From assembly GCA_032718475.1 (NCBI GenBank), contig JAUCBJ010004935.1, forward strand, positions 1 through 64,000: 64,000 nucleotides of DNA, in the 5' to 3' direction. The DNA comes from Nemertoderma westbladi (Eukaryota > Xenacoelomorpha > Nemertodermatida > Nemertodermatidae). The notes beneath the pieces were generated by a model, which did no database searches, was not told the origin of the DNA, and saw only the letters and a program-made list of their open reading frames with translations. Shown piece by piece: positions 33,053 through 44,228 of this stretch (its first letter is position 1; the number at the start of each line of letters is the position of its first letter). A program made the position numbers and the translations under genes.

Positions 33053-35699
33053 AATTCTAATTTAAATACAAATAATCCAAATAATAATATTAATTTAAAT
33101 ATACAAAATAATAATTATAATTCAAATATTTCAAAATAATTCGAATAATAATTTAAATTTAAATATACAGAATAATTCAAATAATTTTAATAATTTAGAA
33201 AATAATAATATTGATAATGGAGCTTTTAATACTAATGTAGGAGACACAGGTGGTCCAGCCAACGGGAGCCTGCAAGGCCACGTAGTTAGTACGCAGGGAG
33301 TAGTGGGGGTGAGCCACCCCAACGGGAGCCTGCAAGGCCATGTAGTTAGACAGGCAGCAGCGGGGGTGAGTCAACCCCACGGGAGCCTGCCAGGCCATGC
33401 AGTTGCACAGGAAGAGGTGGGGGTGAACAGACCCAGCCGCAGTAGAGACAGTGCGTCGACTAGAGAGGGGCGTAGAAGCGAAGTAAGAGGTAGCGAAGTA
33501 AGTAGTGGTGAGAGGGGGGGGGGGGGGGGGGCAGAGAATGTCCCACAAGAGGGGCGTAGAAGCAAAGTAAGACGTAGTGAAGTAAGAAGTGGCGGGTGGG
33601 GGGGGGGGGGGGCTACGGGCGCCCCACCACGAGAGATTAGTGGCGAGAGGGGGGGGGGGCAGAGAATACCCCACAAGCGTCGGCGGATAATGCACAGGGC
33701 GAGTTAGGTGAACCGCGGCACCCGACAACGGGGAATAGTAGGGGGATGACGAGTATCCTCAGGAGCGTCCAACCGGACAGAGAGAGAGAGATGTTGATGC
33801 CGAGAGCAGGCGAGCGAGAGACGTCAGTCGGAAGAGAAAAGAAGAACAGTGGAGTTTAACCGGGAGTTCGACGAGAGATGTCATGAGCGGGGACGCTACA
33901 CTGAAGAGAGAAGAAGGGAAGAGAATAGAAGAAGCGTTGCTACGAGCAACCGGAGAGCAAGGACGGACATTGAACCGTCGGTAGTAGAGATGGAGTTAGG
34001 GAGTCAGTGGGGTCGAACTCCGGGAGATTGCCGTAGAGAGAGACGCACAGCACGCCAGGAGAAGGGTACAGGATGTACCGGTACGAGGACGAGAACAGGA
34101 GAGGGGATCGAAGAGAAACTTCCCGACGGGATATAGCTGCCGATCGAGAGTACGGTAGTCACGGGAGGACTTCTTGGATTATTCGAGAAGTTTAATGTAC
34201 ATACTATAGGCCATGCTGGGAGAGATGTTAGTGTAGGTTATAGGGGAGCGCAAACAACGGGATTAGATCCGGAAGTCACGGCATACATACCGGTAGGTAG
34301 GCAGGAACTCCATAGGCCTATACCAGTACCAGCACAGCAGTATGACTATAATATGCAGGGGCATAACATATATCCAGGGGAGGAGAGAGTTATTGCAGAT
34401 AGGTGTATGGGCCCCAATATATTAACATCGATGGGGGGGGGGGGGGGGGGGGGAGGGTGACATTCCCCAATTACAATATCAACAATACACACAACCGGGA
34501 ATAAGAACATCGAACCCCCTGGACGAGAACAGGTCGTGCGACATGGAGATATGGAGGGGGCCGTTACCCCCAATGATATATCCGACGCCAAACAAAGTCA
34601 ACAGGCCCTACGGGCAGACTGCACCCAATAGGAGAATCTGTACAGCATCCCTCGAACCCATTGGAAGCACAGGCAATGGGGATGGCAACACTTATCGATG
34701 CGCTCAAGACCAGAATCGAAATACCACCTGTAGAGCCATTTAAATTTGACGGAAGCAGGCCGGAAGAATACCTGCAATTCTGGCGCATGTACAGCAAACG
34801 AGGTATTAACTAAAAACCTGACGCAGGCGGAGTGCCTAAAATATCTACAGGTATACACAGGAGGCTCAGCGTACATCATCGTGAGGCAGCATCAGGGCAT
34901 CGAGGGTGGCTTTACGACTGCATGGCGGGCCCTAGACAGGGAATACGGACACCCAGCCAAGATCATCCGGCAGACCTTAAGGGGAATAACATCGGGTGGT
35001 CTACAGGATAACCCTGTTAGCATAAAGACCTTTGCAAACAAGGTCGAGAAGGCGTTAATCGTGCTAAAAACACTAGACGCGCCATACAAAAATCGAAAAT
35101 CATACGAAAATCTAATAATATCACCACGATAGCGCAGGCACTGCCGATCTGGCTACGGAGCAAGTGGAGGAAAATCGCCTTCTCCACCCGGGAGAAGAAT
35201 GGTGCGGAACCGGGCTTAGAGGAAATGTCAAACTTCCTCAACTACGAAGCAGAGTTGATTACAGACCCAATCTACAGTGAGGATAGTTTGGGAAGGTGCC
35301 GAAGACCGAATACAACAGGCCTAAACCAAACACAATACTGCAGATCCATTTCCGAGAGTGAGACAGTCGCTAACACACGCAGCCACACAGGGGGCTACAA
35401 GCCCACAGATAGCTTGGAGTAGGGCCACACTGTGGCAGGGACAGAAACAAAATAATACCACAAGCAAACATAATCCCAACACACCCAGTAGGCCAAGTCC
35501 AAATAACCGAAACACTAAAACGGTAGATATAAATCTACACGCAATACGTGAAGGACTATACAGGGAATGCTACAATGCAGGATTTGAATGTCAATTGCAT
35601 AGGGGCGGAACCCATAAGACCATGAGTTGTAAGCATTGGCAAGCATTGCCTAAACAAGATCATGTAGTCTACGCAGATGCAAACGGACTATGTCATTGA
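33053..35699 (+). pseudogene. outer BEL Gag, middle and C-terminal part
   Basis: Continues the Gag cut at 13105. An Asn-rich low-complexity stretch (33053-33230) leads into three 60-bp repeats and Arg/Gly-rich sequence with long G runs (33513-33531, 33597-33612). A charged region follows (33849-34136). A DUF1759-like capsid segment starts near 34720 (PPVEPFKFDGSRPEEYLQFW) and continues in a shifted frame at 34800-35130 (AWRALDREYGHP). A Cys/His region lies at 35575-35740 (CYNAGFECQLHRGGTH, then CVVEGHRLGEC). Several frameshifts at G runs and a TGA at 35698 break it. Repeated G tracts may also be assembly-sensitive. Confidence 0.68.
33252..33428 (+). repeat. three 60-bp tandem repeats
   Basis: Units start near 33260, 33320 and 33380 with an exact 60-bp (20-codon) period. 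They are read as NGSLQGHVV-type repeats in the outer BEL Gag. Confidence 0.88.
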
Positions 35700-35702
35700 T
35701 GC

Positions 35703-36881
35703 GTGGTAGAAGGACACAGACTCGGAGAGTGTAGAGAAACAGCAATAGGAGACGATAAGACTGGAGGCCAAACAATGGCTACGAGCACGACAGGAGCAAG
35801 AAGAAAGAGGAAAGTACTACTCGGGGTAGAACCAGTGAAGATAACAGGAAGGGGTGGCCGATCAGTCACAAGATTAATGCTGAACGACAGCGGAGCAGCC
35901 TTCACGCTGGTGGAGAATTGGGTGGCCGAGGAGATAGGGTTACGGACGAGGCTGAGCAGGATGGCGGTATCTACTATCTTGAGTAAGGATGAGGTCCTGG
36001 AGATGAAGACGGGATGGTGCAAGATATCAGTAATAGCACCAGGATGTGACTATGGGGCAACCATCGACCCCATACAGATAATAGAATCGATAAATATAAA
36101 TGCCAGGAGACCAACTAACATTGAGTTCGAGCAATACCGGTTCCTGGACGATATCGATTTCTTGATACCGGAGGTGGACGTCAGGAAAGTATCCATCATA
36201 GTGGGAATGGACTGCCCGGCAGCCCACGAAAGAGTACAGACAATCTTTGGGGAAGACAGGCAGCGGGATCCGATGGCAATTCTCACGCCGTTCGGATGGA
36301 TGCTTAGCGGCCCAATTAAAACCAAGATTCCATCCAGGGTGTCGGAGACATCAGGGTGCATGCTATCAGGCACCGTTGAGGACGTAAAGGAGAAACCAGA
36401 GACGGTAGATAAGCTAGAAGGGGAAGTAACATCAAGAGAGTGGGCGGAGGAGAATGGATTTGACGTGGAAGACTTAGAGATGATGGGATGGAACAAGGAT
36501 GTTCCCGGAAAGTATTGGTATGGGGATGGAGAAGAGTGGATGGCAAGATGTCTGGAGGAGTGTCCGGAGGAGTGTCCAGAGGAGTGTCTGGGGGAGTGTC
36601 CAGAGGAGACGCCGGTCCGGTTGAGAGGCATACTGAAAAGGGGGAGGCCAAATAAGAAGACAGGGTGGAAAGGGTTAGGATTAGTATTATCCATTCTGTT
36701 CTATCTATTCTTCCGATTTCTTTTCATTCTAGCGCCAGGAGACGACAAGATTAAGGGTGGCATTTTGCTGCCAGGGGACCATAAGGAAGTTAAGAAGGCG
36801 GCGGGAATACCCGATTTTAGGGTGGCGGAAGAGGGAGAACCAATTCCTAGAGAGTTGGAATTGGCAAGGAGAGTGTGGTGA
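35703..36881 (+). pseudogene. outer BEL DUF1758-type aspartic protease ORF
   Basis: A 392-codon open frame. KVLLGVEPVKITG leads to the active-site-like LNDSGAAFTLVE (about 35877-35912); Asp-Ser-Gly is the catalytic triad form used by BEL proteases. IIVGMDCPAAHERV (about 36196) and ILTPFGWMLSGPI (about 36278) are the usual closing motifs. After this come acidic ECPEE repeats (36558-36610) and a hydrophobic segment (LGLVLSILFYLFFRFLFIL, about 36676-36732), unusual after a BEL protease, then a stop at 36879. No RT follows. The frame is open in itself but is separated from Gag by the TGA at 35698, so it is called a pseudogene with reservation. Confidence 0.7.
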
Positions 36882-37959
36882 ATCCTACAGGACCTACAAG
36901 GGGAGCAGTGGGAGAGTGCCTGTTGGAAGAATCACCCTTGAAGTTTAGATCAAGTTAGATGAAGTTTATTCATCCAATCTTTTTGAGAAATATAAAATAA
37001 TAAAATAATAAAATAAGTAAAAAGTTAGAAAGATAGTTAGATAGTAAGTAGTAGTTAGAAAATAAGTAGTAGATAGAAAGATAGTAGAAGTTAGTTAGAG
37101 TAAGAAGTAAGAAGTAGGCAAGAATAAGGGAGTGTGGTATATAAACATACCACTCTGGTATATTGACATACCACGAGTACTAGCAGGGTACATAGAACCG
37201 GAGTAGCAGGGTTATAGTACCGAGAGAGTTAGAGTTAGTAGAGTTAGAGAGTGGTCGTGGGTACCAAAAGCTCCACGTAGAAAAAGAAGTTAGGGGTTGT
37301 GGGCACCAAAAGCGCCACGTAGAAAGAGAGTAGAGGGGTTGTGGGCACCAAAAGCGCCACGTAGTTGGAGAGTTAGTAGAGTTAGAGAGTTAGTAGAATT
37401 ATAGAGTTAGTAGTAAGTAGTAAGTAAGTAAGTAGTAAGAGAGTTACATAGTAAGTAGTAAGTAAGAAGTAAGTAGCGAGGTAGATAGAATGATAGCACA
37501 TTATGGTAGCATAAGAAATTTAGCACCTTTGGGAGTGGTGGAGAACAGAGGAGTATGAGAGCAGTCCCGAGAGAAGTATGGAGAGGAGGTGTTGGCGGGT
37601 GAGAATGTAGACGAGTTCAATTCAGAGTGGAGTTAAAGCGAGCAGAGTGAAGTTAGATAGAGTAGAGTGGAGTTAGAGTGGAGTAGAGTGGGGTTAGAGT
37701 GAGTTTGAGTGAGAGTTTTTAAAATTGTGTGAGGATTCCACAATTGTCTCAAACAGAGACGTCAGATGTCTTTGTGCAACATAGGTTGCGGTTGCACCAA
37801 GAATGGATAGTAATATCATACCCAGAGGGAGCGGCCTGGAAAGCCGACTCTGAGATAACAACTCCACCCCACACCCGATAGTAGATCGGGTTCCAGCGGA
37901 ATTGAAGCGCACTTGTAGGTGATACTATCTTCTCACCGGGAAAATAGCATGGGGGGGAG
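36882..37959 (+). other. non-coding purine-rich 3' region of outer BEL
   Basis: A long stretch of TTAGA, AGTAG and GAGTTAG low-complexity repeats. Three copies of a GTGG(G)CACCAAAAGCGCCACG-like sequence (about 37258, 37300, 37343) can each fold on GTGG/CCAC. GTGGTATRTAAACATACCAC at about 37135 is another short inverted repeat. The polypurine tract GGGGGGGAG ends at 37959. RT and integrase would normally be here; no trace is seen. Confidence 0.75.
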
Positions 37960-38565
37960 TGTAAGCAGATTCAATTCCGCCGCATTACACTCATAAAAGG
38001 GGAAGTGGCACCTTTTCAGCAATATATTGGAGATACGAGATTGGCAATAACCAATCTCGTATCACAACCAACACCAGGGACAACACGAACCCCAAAGCCA
38101 CACAAGGGAAGGTTAGAGGTCAAACCACCTCAGACGGGGAAACAGCCAGCAGGGCCCAACAGGGAGGGAAACACTCCCAGAGAGTGAGAGGCATGAAGTA
38201 GGTTATTAGCCAATGGGGGCGAAGGAGAGCCTACACTAAGTAAGAGGCCACAGTAATGTAGAGGTAATCATACATATTTATTATCCCGTTACAGGTCTGA
38301 TTATTCAGTTGTCCAGTCATTAGTTTGAGTGCAGACCGGTGACATCTTTCACCGTCACCAAACGTCACCATCGCCATTATCTACTTGCTACCGTACTTTA
38401 GTCACTATTACCGGTTACTCAATTTTATTATATCAGACCGTCGGACAACAACACCAACTCAATCCAATTTTCTCTAAGGGCCTCAGCCAAACAACTAGTA
38501 ACATCCCAGCCTGCGGTGACGCGTACAAACAATCAACCCAGTCGGGATCCCTTGATCCCGTCACA
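37960..38565 (+). repeat. 3' LTR of outer BEL
   Basis: 606 bp, pairing with 11237-11843, starts TGTAAGCAGATTC and ends CCCGTCACA, followed by the duplication CTTCA (38566-38570). Contains the same hairpin (38032-38063). Confidence 0.93.
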
Positions 38566-38570
38566 CTTCA

Positions 38571-39234
38571 ATCCCACTACCCAAAGTTGTGGATGGGGCA
38601 GTGGGGGAATATAATATTGGCGAATTATTCAAAAACGATTACGAGGAGCTCTTAAATTGTAATATAATTTATTTTTAATATATTCATTGTAATACTTTAT
38701 ATTTTTGTAATATAAAGGTTGATGATATTATTGGAGATGTTATTTTTTCAAAGGATATGATAATATATCCCTCGGAAATAAATTGTGCTATTTTGAATTT
38801 AAAATTAGGAAAAACTGCTGGCCCAGACAGCATATCAGCTGAACATTTAGTTTACGCTAATAGTTCTAGACTACATGTTATTTTATCATTGTTCTTAACG
38901 TCGCTAATTGTTCATGGATATTTACCTAGTTCGATTATTGAATGTATTATTGTACCTATACTAAAGGATAGAAATGATCCTATTGATATTAAATCTAATT
39001 ACCGACCGGTTGCTATTGCAACAATTTTTAGTAAAGTTTTTGAATATGTTACTCTTTCTCGTATACAATCTTGCCTTATATGTAGTGATTTTCAGTTTAG
39101 TTTCAAAAAGAACTCAGGTACCGAATTAGCCATACATACTTTGCAAGAAATTATTGATTATTATTTGGACAAATTTCACCAATTTATATTTGTTTCATAG
39201 ATGCATCAAATGCGTTTGACCGTATTGAACACGT
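38571..39234 (+). pseudogene. LINE reverse transcriptase, first part
   Basis: Resumes the LINE frame exactly at the outer BEL border (VDGAVGEYNIGELFKND at about 38589, the linker before RT). A stop lies near 38677. RT starts with NLKLGKTAGPDSISAEHL (about 38796), then IIVPILKD (about 38946) and NYRPVAIATIFSKVFE (about 38998). A one-base frameshift near 39190 puts motif A (FIDASNAFDRIEH, about 39192-39231) in the next frame. The MITE at 39236 cuts directly after it. Confidence 0.82.
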
Positions 39235-39235
39235 T

Positions 39236-39858
39236 CGTGGGGACTTCGCGCAGCACGTAGTCGGCAAGCCTTGGCATACCGTTCATATAGAGCAAATGGG
39301 GCATGTCTAGTTTGGACCCAATATCCCATGCTATAAATGTATTCATTCGATATACAATCATATGTTAATCCGCTAGGTGGTGTCAAATTGTTATTCTGCA
39401 ATTTCGTACTTACCAGTGCAGCATTGTACAGCAGTACCGTACCGGTAGGCCTATGTCATTACTTCTGAGTCTCTAGCAGATCCCCAATTAAATGTCTTAA
39501 CTTTTCAATTTCGTAAAAGATAGACTTCATGATTCTCTACAAGCACCAAAATTTCAGCTCAGGAAAATGAGGCGTTCCCGAGAAATTTAACATTTTCTAA
39601 AAACCACATAATCTGTCGTAGCTGACGTCAGACTGCATGATTTTTCACCAAACTTTACAAACTTTCTAAACTTTCTCTCTACTACTTACCTACTAAGTTT
39701 GGTTCAATTCCGAACGAGCGATGCCGAGAAATTCGCGTTCAAACATTTACCAGACAGACGGACAGACAGACAGACGGACAGACAGACAAACGGACATGCC
39801 CCATTTGCCCTATATGAACCGTATGCCAAGGCTCGCCGACTACGTGTCTCGCCCCACA
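39236..39858. mobile_element. MITE with about 65-bp terminal inverted repeats
   Basis: Left end GTGGGGACTTCGCGCAGCAC, then CGTAGTCGGCAAGCCTTGG, is repeated inverted at the right end (39790-39858) with a few mismatches. The inside has no coding capacity and contains a GACAGACGGACA microsatellite next to the right arm. It splits LINE RT motif A from the following DKLFLKL segment (39861 on). The target duplication is not clear by eye. Confidence 0.82.
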
Positions 39859-39886
39859 TGATAAATTATTTTTGAAACTGATTGAT

Positions 39887-40151
39887 GTCGCAGTGTTCGA
39901 GTGGATATGGCGCCTGAACTGCTTACACAATAGTGTTTGGTGGCGCAGGTTCGAATCCGACTAAAGGCTGTAGAAATTTCGCACTGTTGTGTCCATGGCA
40001 AGACACTTTAGACATTAGTGCCTACGTCAACCCAGCGGTATAATGGGAACCAGGCTTTGCTGGGGTAATGATAATAAAAGCGCTTTGAGTATGCCGAGCA
40101 TAATAAAGCGCTATATAAATAACCAATATTATTATTATTATTATTATTATT
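39887..40151 (+). mobile_element. tRNA-derived SINE with (ATT)n tail
   Basis: 265 bp flanked by ATTGAT on both sides (39881-39886, 40152-40157). A box TGTTCGAGTGG (39894-39904, one mismatch), B box GGTTCGAATCC (39948-39958). The body ends in AAAGCGCTATATAAATAACC and an ATT tail (about 40126-40151). Removing it restores the LINE frame (KLID joined to KKVPIYL), which proves the borders. Confidence 0.9.
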
Positions 40152-40157
40152 ATTGAT

Positions 40158-41185
40158 AAAAAAGTGCCGATATATTTGGTCAGAATCTTTGCATACTGGT
40201 ATAGAAATCAAAGTTTGATGGTCAAATGGGGTAACTACATTACTGGAAAATTTGGTGCTTATAACGGAGTAAAACAGGGTGGCATATGCTCCCCTTATTT
40301 TTTCAATGTTTATATGGATGACTTGTCACGTGCATTATTAGACTGTAATGTAGGTTGTGCTATTGAAGGACGTAGAATTAATCACATTTCGTATGCGGAG
40401 GATTTAGGTTTGATTTCCACCTCTGTGGTTGGTCTTCAAAAACTAATTGAAAAATGTCAAGATTATGCAATAGGCCACAGTATTGTATTCAACTTAAAGA
40501 AAACGAAAGTAATGTTTCTAACGCCTAAACATTGTACGCAGCGTACAATGGCTTCCGTTTACTTGTATGGTATACCCATTGTTAGGACTACTCAGTTTAA
40601 GTATTTAGGCTATATTTTACACGAAACCCGAGATGATGATTTTGATATTAAGATGGCTACGCGCGGACTCTACGCGCGCGCTAATTCGTTATTACGTAAA
40701 TATTCCCTGTGCTCTACAACGGTAAAGCGTCTACTATTTATTTCATTTATAACCCCGCTATATTGCAATGCACTTTGGTGTCGTTTAAATTATTCAGATT
40801 CTGTATACAATCGTCTTAAAGTAGCGTATAATAAGGCAGCACGTTTATTTTTCAAAATACCGTTTAGGTCTAGCATGTAATTTTTTTTTGGATTGAATAA
40901 TATCCCAAAATTCACTCATATACGTGCTCAATCAATTGACAGCATAACTAGAAGGTTGGACTCAAGTGATAGCTCAGTTATTGCTATTGTAAACAATTGT
41001 ATTACTGGCTCCCGGTGGAAATCAATGCGTACTATTTATTAATAATATTGTGCTACATACATACATATTTAGTTCATTTAAATAAATAATTATTTTACTG
41101 TAGGACCATTGCTTATGTCCAGCAATTAGTTTTCTTGAGCAATTTATTGCTTTTGGATGAATTAAAATAATATAATAATAATAGT
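40158..41185 (+). pseudogene. LINE reverse transcriptase, second part, and 3' UTR
   Basis: Coding to 40880. AYNGVKQGGICSPYFFNVYMDD (about 40258) is RT motif B region, shown here in part. SYAEDLGLI (about 40390) is the catalytic box with Glu for the first Asp, probably an inactivating change. FNLKKTKVM (about 40490) and YLGYILHE (about 40600) are thumb motifs. The frame ends at a TAA (40878) that may be a frameshift product. 40881-41185 is the 3' UTR with an AATAATAATAAT-like tail at its end. Confidence 0.8.
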
Positions 41186-41186
41186 A

Positions 41187-41640
41187 TATCGATATGCTTG
41201 AATTTTGGGAATGTCTGGGTCCTCACAATCTGAAATCCATAAAATCCTTAAAACGTCTATATCATAAGGTTCAATTTGGCATTGTAGGAAATCTTGCTGT
41301 ATGTCGGCTGTAACACCAAAAGAATACAATCGAAATCTTAGTAATGTGTTACGTAAATTTGGCATAAAATTAGGACCTATCTTTAAACAATTATTCAATG
41401 ACAGACAGGATGGTGTTGGTCGACATGAGGCATTATAAACAACTCGTAACTTTGTGCTTTCACGTTCCTCACGCAAAATTCCACGATAAGGAATGTAATG
41501 TACTTGTGCACCTTCTGGATGAGGTTCAGTATAATTGACCTTTTCAATTTACCCTTTGGCAAAATGTTCTTGGAAAACATCGTCATACCTATGAAATAGA
41601 TCTGATTTAATGAGTCTTTTCACAAGACTAATTAAGTGTT
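41187..41640 (-). pseudogene. BEL/Pao reverse transcriptase fragment
   Basis: Read leftwards, the frame gives HYIPYRGILREERESTKLR, then VVYNAS (about 41437), a SLNNCL segment, and FGVTADIQQDFLQC (about 41290-41310), which are BEL RT fingers and motif A. It ends at the LINE tail, so the LINE seems to have inserted here. Upstream codons start without a clear beginning near 41560-41640. Too short to assign a family. Confidence 0.72.
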
Positions 41641-42167
41641 TATAACAAAATTATCGTTTAAAGAATTGCGAGGTGATTTCCAAGGGAGGCCTACAGTATA
41701 CAGGCCATTTTTTATTCGCAATAATTTTTATTGTCCGTTTAAATCCTTTTTTTGTCCTTTTTTTTTATTTTTTATGTCCTCCAAAAGTCTAATGTTAGGT
41801 TCCATGCTACCGGTTTTTCTACTGCTATTCTCTCAGGCTATCAGTACCGGTATTAGTATATTATAGCACTATTTTGCTGTATTGTATGCACAGATGTAGG
41901 TATAAAGCAGGTATTTCTGAATTTTAGTACCGGTTCCGGCACCGGTACTGCTATAGGCCTACTGTGTAGCCTACCATTTAAATACGGTAATGGTAGGCCT
42001 ACCGGTTGTGCTAATAAATTTTAAATAATTGTTAGGCCAAACTGGATTGCAGGATTGTGGAAAATGTGGACATACCTTTCACATAATTTAGGCCTATTAC
42101 TGTATTAGTTTTATAATCAATATAACAACAATGGTTCATTACTACTGTCTGAGTAGTGTTACGGATA
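41641..42167. other. intergenic, ACCGGTA-rich
   Basis: No gene. Several ACCGGTA and TAGGCCTA words occur between 41807 and 42010, a compositional feature also seen at 62000-62220 and at the end of the window. Confidence 0.6.
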
Positions 42168-43075
42168 ACCTGCTCCTTTACCTGATTTGGTAAAGTGACT
42201 GTTTATTGTTTTGGTTAGAAAATCCGGCCTTAACCTGCTCCTTTCCCTCAATTAGTTAAGTGATCGTTTATTGTTTTGGTTAGAAAATCCCGCCTCTGTA
42301 ACCTGCTCCTTTCCCTCAATTGGTAATGTTATCGTTTATTGTTTTGGTTAGAAAATCCCGCCTCTGTAACCTGCTCCTTTCTCTCAATTGGTATAATGTT
42401 ATCATTTATTGTTTTGGTTAGAAAATCCCGTCTCTGTAACCTGCTCCTTTCCCTCAATTAGTTAAATGATCGTTTATTGTTTTGGTTAGAAAATCCCACC
42501 TCTGTAACCTGCCCCTTTCCATCAATTAGTTAAATGATCGTTTATTGTTTTGGTTAGAAAATCCCGCCTCTGTAACCTGCTCCTTTCCCTGAATTGGTAA
42601 AGTGACCGTTTATTGTTTTGGTTAGAAAGGCCCGCCTCTGTAACCTGCCCCTTTCCCTCAATTAGTTAAATGATCGTTTATTGTTTTGGATAGAAAATCC
42701 CGCCTCTGTAACCTGCTCCTTTCCCTCAATTAGTTAAGTGATCGTTTATTGTTTTGGTTAGAAAATTCCGCCTCTGTAACCTGTCCCTTTCCCTCAATTA
42801 GTTAAATGATTGTTTATTGTTTTGGTTAGAAAATCCCGCCTCTGTAACCTGCTCCTATCCCTCAATAAGTTAAGTGATCGTTTATTGTTTTGGTTAGAAA
42901 ATCCCGCCTCTGTAACCTGCTCCTTTCCCTCAATTAGTTAAGTAATCGTTTATTGTTTTGGTTAGAAAATCCCGTCTCTGTAACCTGCTCCTTTCCCTAA
43001 TTTGGTAAAGTGACTGTTTATTATTTTGTTAGAAAACTCGGCCTTAACCTGCTCCTTTCCATCAATTGGTAATTG
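42168..43075. repeat. 68-bp minisatellite, about 13 units
   Basis: Units of 65-69 bp begin CCTGCTCCTTTCCCTCAATTRGT and contain GTTTATTGTTTTGGTTAGAA. First and last units are the most diverged (GGCCTTAA ends), the inner ones nearly identical. No coding role is seen. Confidence 0.95.
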
Positions 43076-43303
43076 TTTTTGGCTATAAAATGAGTGTTTT
43101 GCTACGTCATGTGGTAATCGATTATCGACAACAACCACAAACTATTAAATATAGAGTCTTTTTACCACTGGCGCATATGGAAATCTATCTCATAGTCTAT
43201 AAATCATGGAATCATGGAATGTTTTGGCACAGGCAATATGAAATCAACTGTCTGACAGTCCAGAAATCAGCAGTCTGACAGTTTGAAGAAATACATACAT
43301 AAA

Positions 43304-43355
43304 AAGTCATTAAAAGGACAATAAAAGTCATTAAAAGGACAACAAAAGTCATTAT
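43304..43355. repeat. short 21-bp tandem repeat
   Basis: AAAAGTCATTAAAAGGACAAT-type unit two and a half times. The surroundings (43076-43447) show no gene. Confidence 0.8.
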
Positions 43356-43447
43356 GCATAATTCGTAAAAAAAAAAAATGACAAAAAAAGTCAAATAAAA
43401 GCACATAAAAAATCACTGCCTTTTTTATTTCAATGTTATCTATAAAT

Positions 43448-44228
43448 GTGGCGGTGAAAGCGAAAAGGTACCTTATGGGGAAAATGACGTTTTGAGAAAA
43501 TCGTATTTAAAGAAAAATTAAATTTTCAAGTCAAAATTTTCAATTTTTTTATTTTCAATGGGATATGTGCAGTTTTTAATGAGGAATCCAAATCTGTTAA
43601 CGGTATGTTAACAGCTAGCTTAGTTTTGGAGATAATCAGCTTTGATTGAGGGTAGTCAGAAGTTTTGAAATTTAAATCTCATTCCCGATAGATATTACGT
43701 TGTTCTATGTAGATTTACCCTTATAAATTAATTTATATGCCTTATTATTCCAATAGAAAACTATCTTCCAGTTATTTTAAATATGTTTGCTTGTCAATCG
43801 GTCTCTTAGTTGTTCATGTACCGGTACTGCTCGGAGTCCCAGACTAGATAAAAACCCAGCATAGTTGTTCACGTGCTGCTCGAAGTCCTGGCTAGAAAAA
43901 AAAGTTACACATTTTGCCCCTCAAGCATCAACATCACAACCTAACCCCCGCCCCACTCCAATTTAGCAAACTCACTTTCAAGATATTTTGTAAGTAATCC
44001 CTACGACTATTAAAATATAACAAAAACTTTAAACGCGATTTACTCATAATAGTATATTTTCCATCTGGTTGTCTTGCCAATACTTAAATTCTAACAACTC
44101 TTAATGTACTCATCCAATCAGGATGATTTATAGCTCATTAGAGAGCTGAGATGTTGGCCAATCACATGCAATATCTAGCTCAAAAACCTCATTTTCACCT
44201 TAAGGTACCTTTTCGCTTTCACAGCCAC
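43448..44228. mobile_element. MITE, 781 bp, 46-bp terminal inverted repeats
   Basis: The left end GTGGCGGTGAAAGCGAAAAG with GTACCTTATGGGG continues to 43494. The right end (44182-44228) is its inverse complement with few mismatches. AAAT flanks both sides (43444-43447, 44229-44232). No transposase is encoded. The family is not recognised. Confidence 0.82.

Larger units (their letters stand above)
11237..38565 (+). mobile_element. outer BEL/Pao-like element, gag-pro only, with nested insertions
   Basis: Bounded by LTRs of 607 and 606 bp that start TGTAAGC and end GTCACA, flanked by the 5-bp duplication CTTCA (11232-11236 and 38566-38570). A G-rich polypurine tract (GGGGGGGAG) directly precedes the 3' LTR. 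Internal sequence is interrupted by the block 13096/13116-33052. The remaining coding part is Gag plus a DUF1758-type aspartic protease. RT, RNase H and integrase are absent between the protease and the 3' LTR, so the element would need enzymes from a partner. LTR mismatch by eye is 4 in the first 85 bp. Confidence 0.88.
9978..41185 (+). mobile_element. EN-RT LINE, host of the nested insertions
   Basis: Endonuclease at 9978-11231, RT start at 38571-39230 and RT end at 40158-40880 are parts of one non-LTR retrotransposon. The reading register runs straight across the outer BEL insertion once the duplicated CTTCA is counted once, and again across the SINE. The tail at about 41160-41185 is ATTAAAATAATATAATAATAATAG-like. 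About 3.2 kb of LINE is spread over 31 kb. RT motifs resemble the Jockey/CR1/Rex1 group, not RTE, but the clade is not certain. The right flank is a minus-strand BEL RT fragment, apparently the older host. Confidence 0.82.

Noticed and set aside
33195-33728. Pro/Ser-rich minus-strand frames
   Set aside because: Antisense of the G-run-rich Gag of the outer BEL; low complexity and no independent support.
42168-43075. Possible CRISPR array
   Set aside because: Whole units are tandemly repeated with no unique spacers, and the DNA is eukaryotic.
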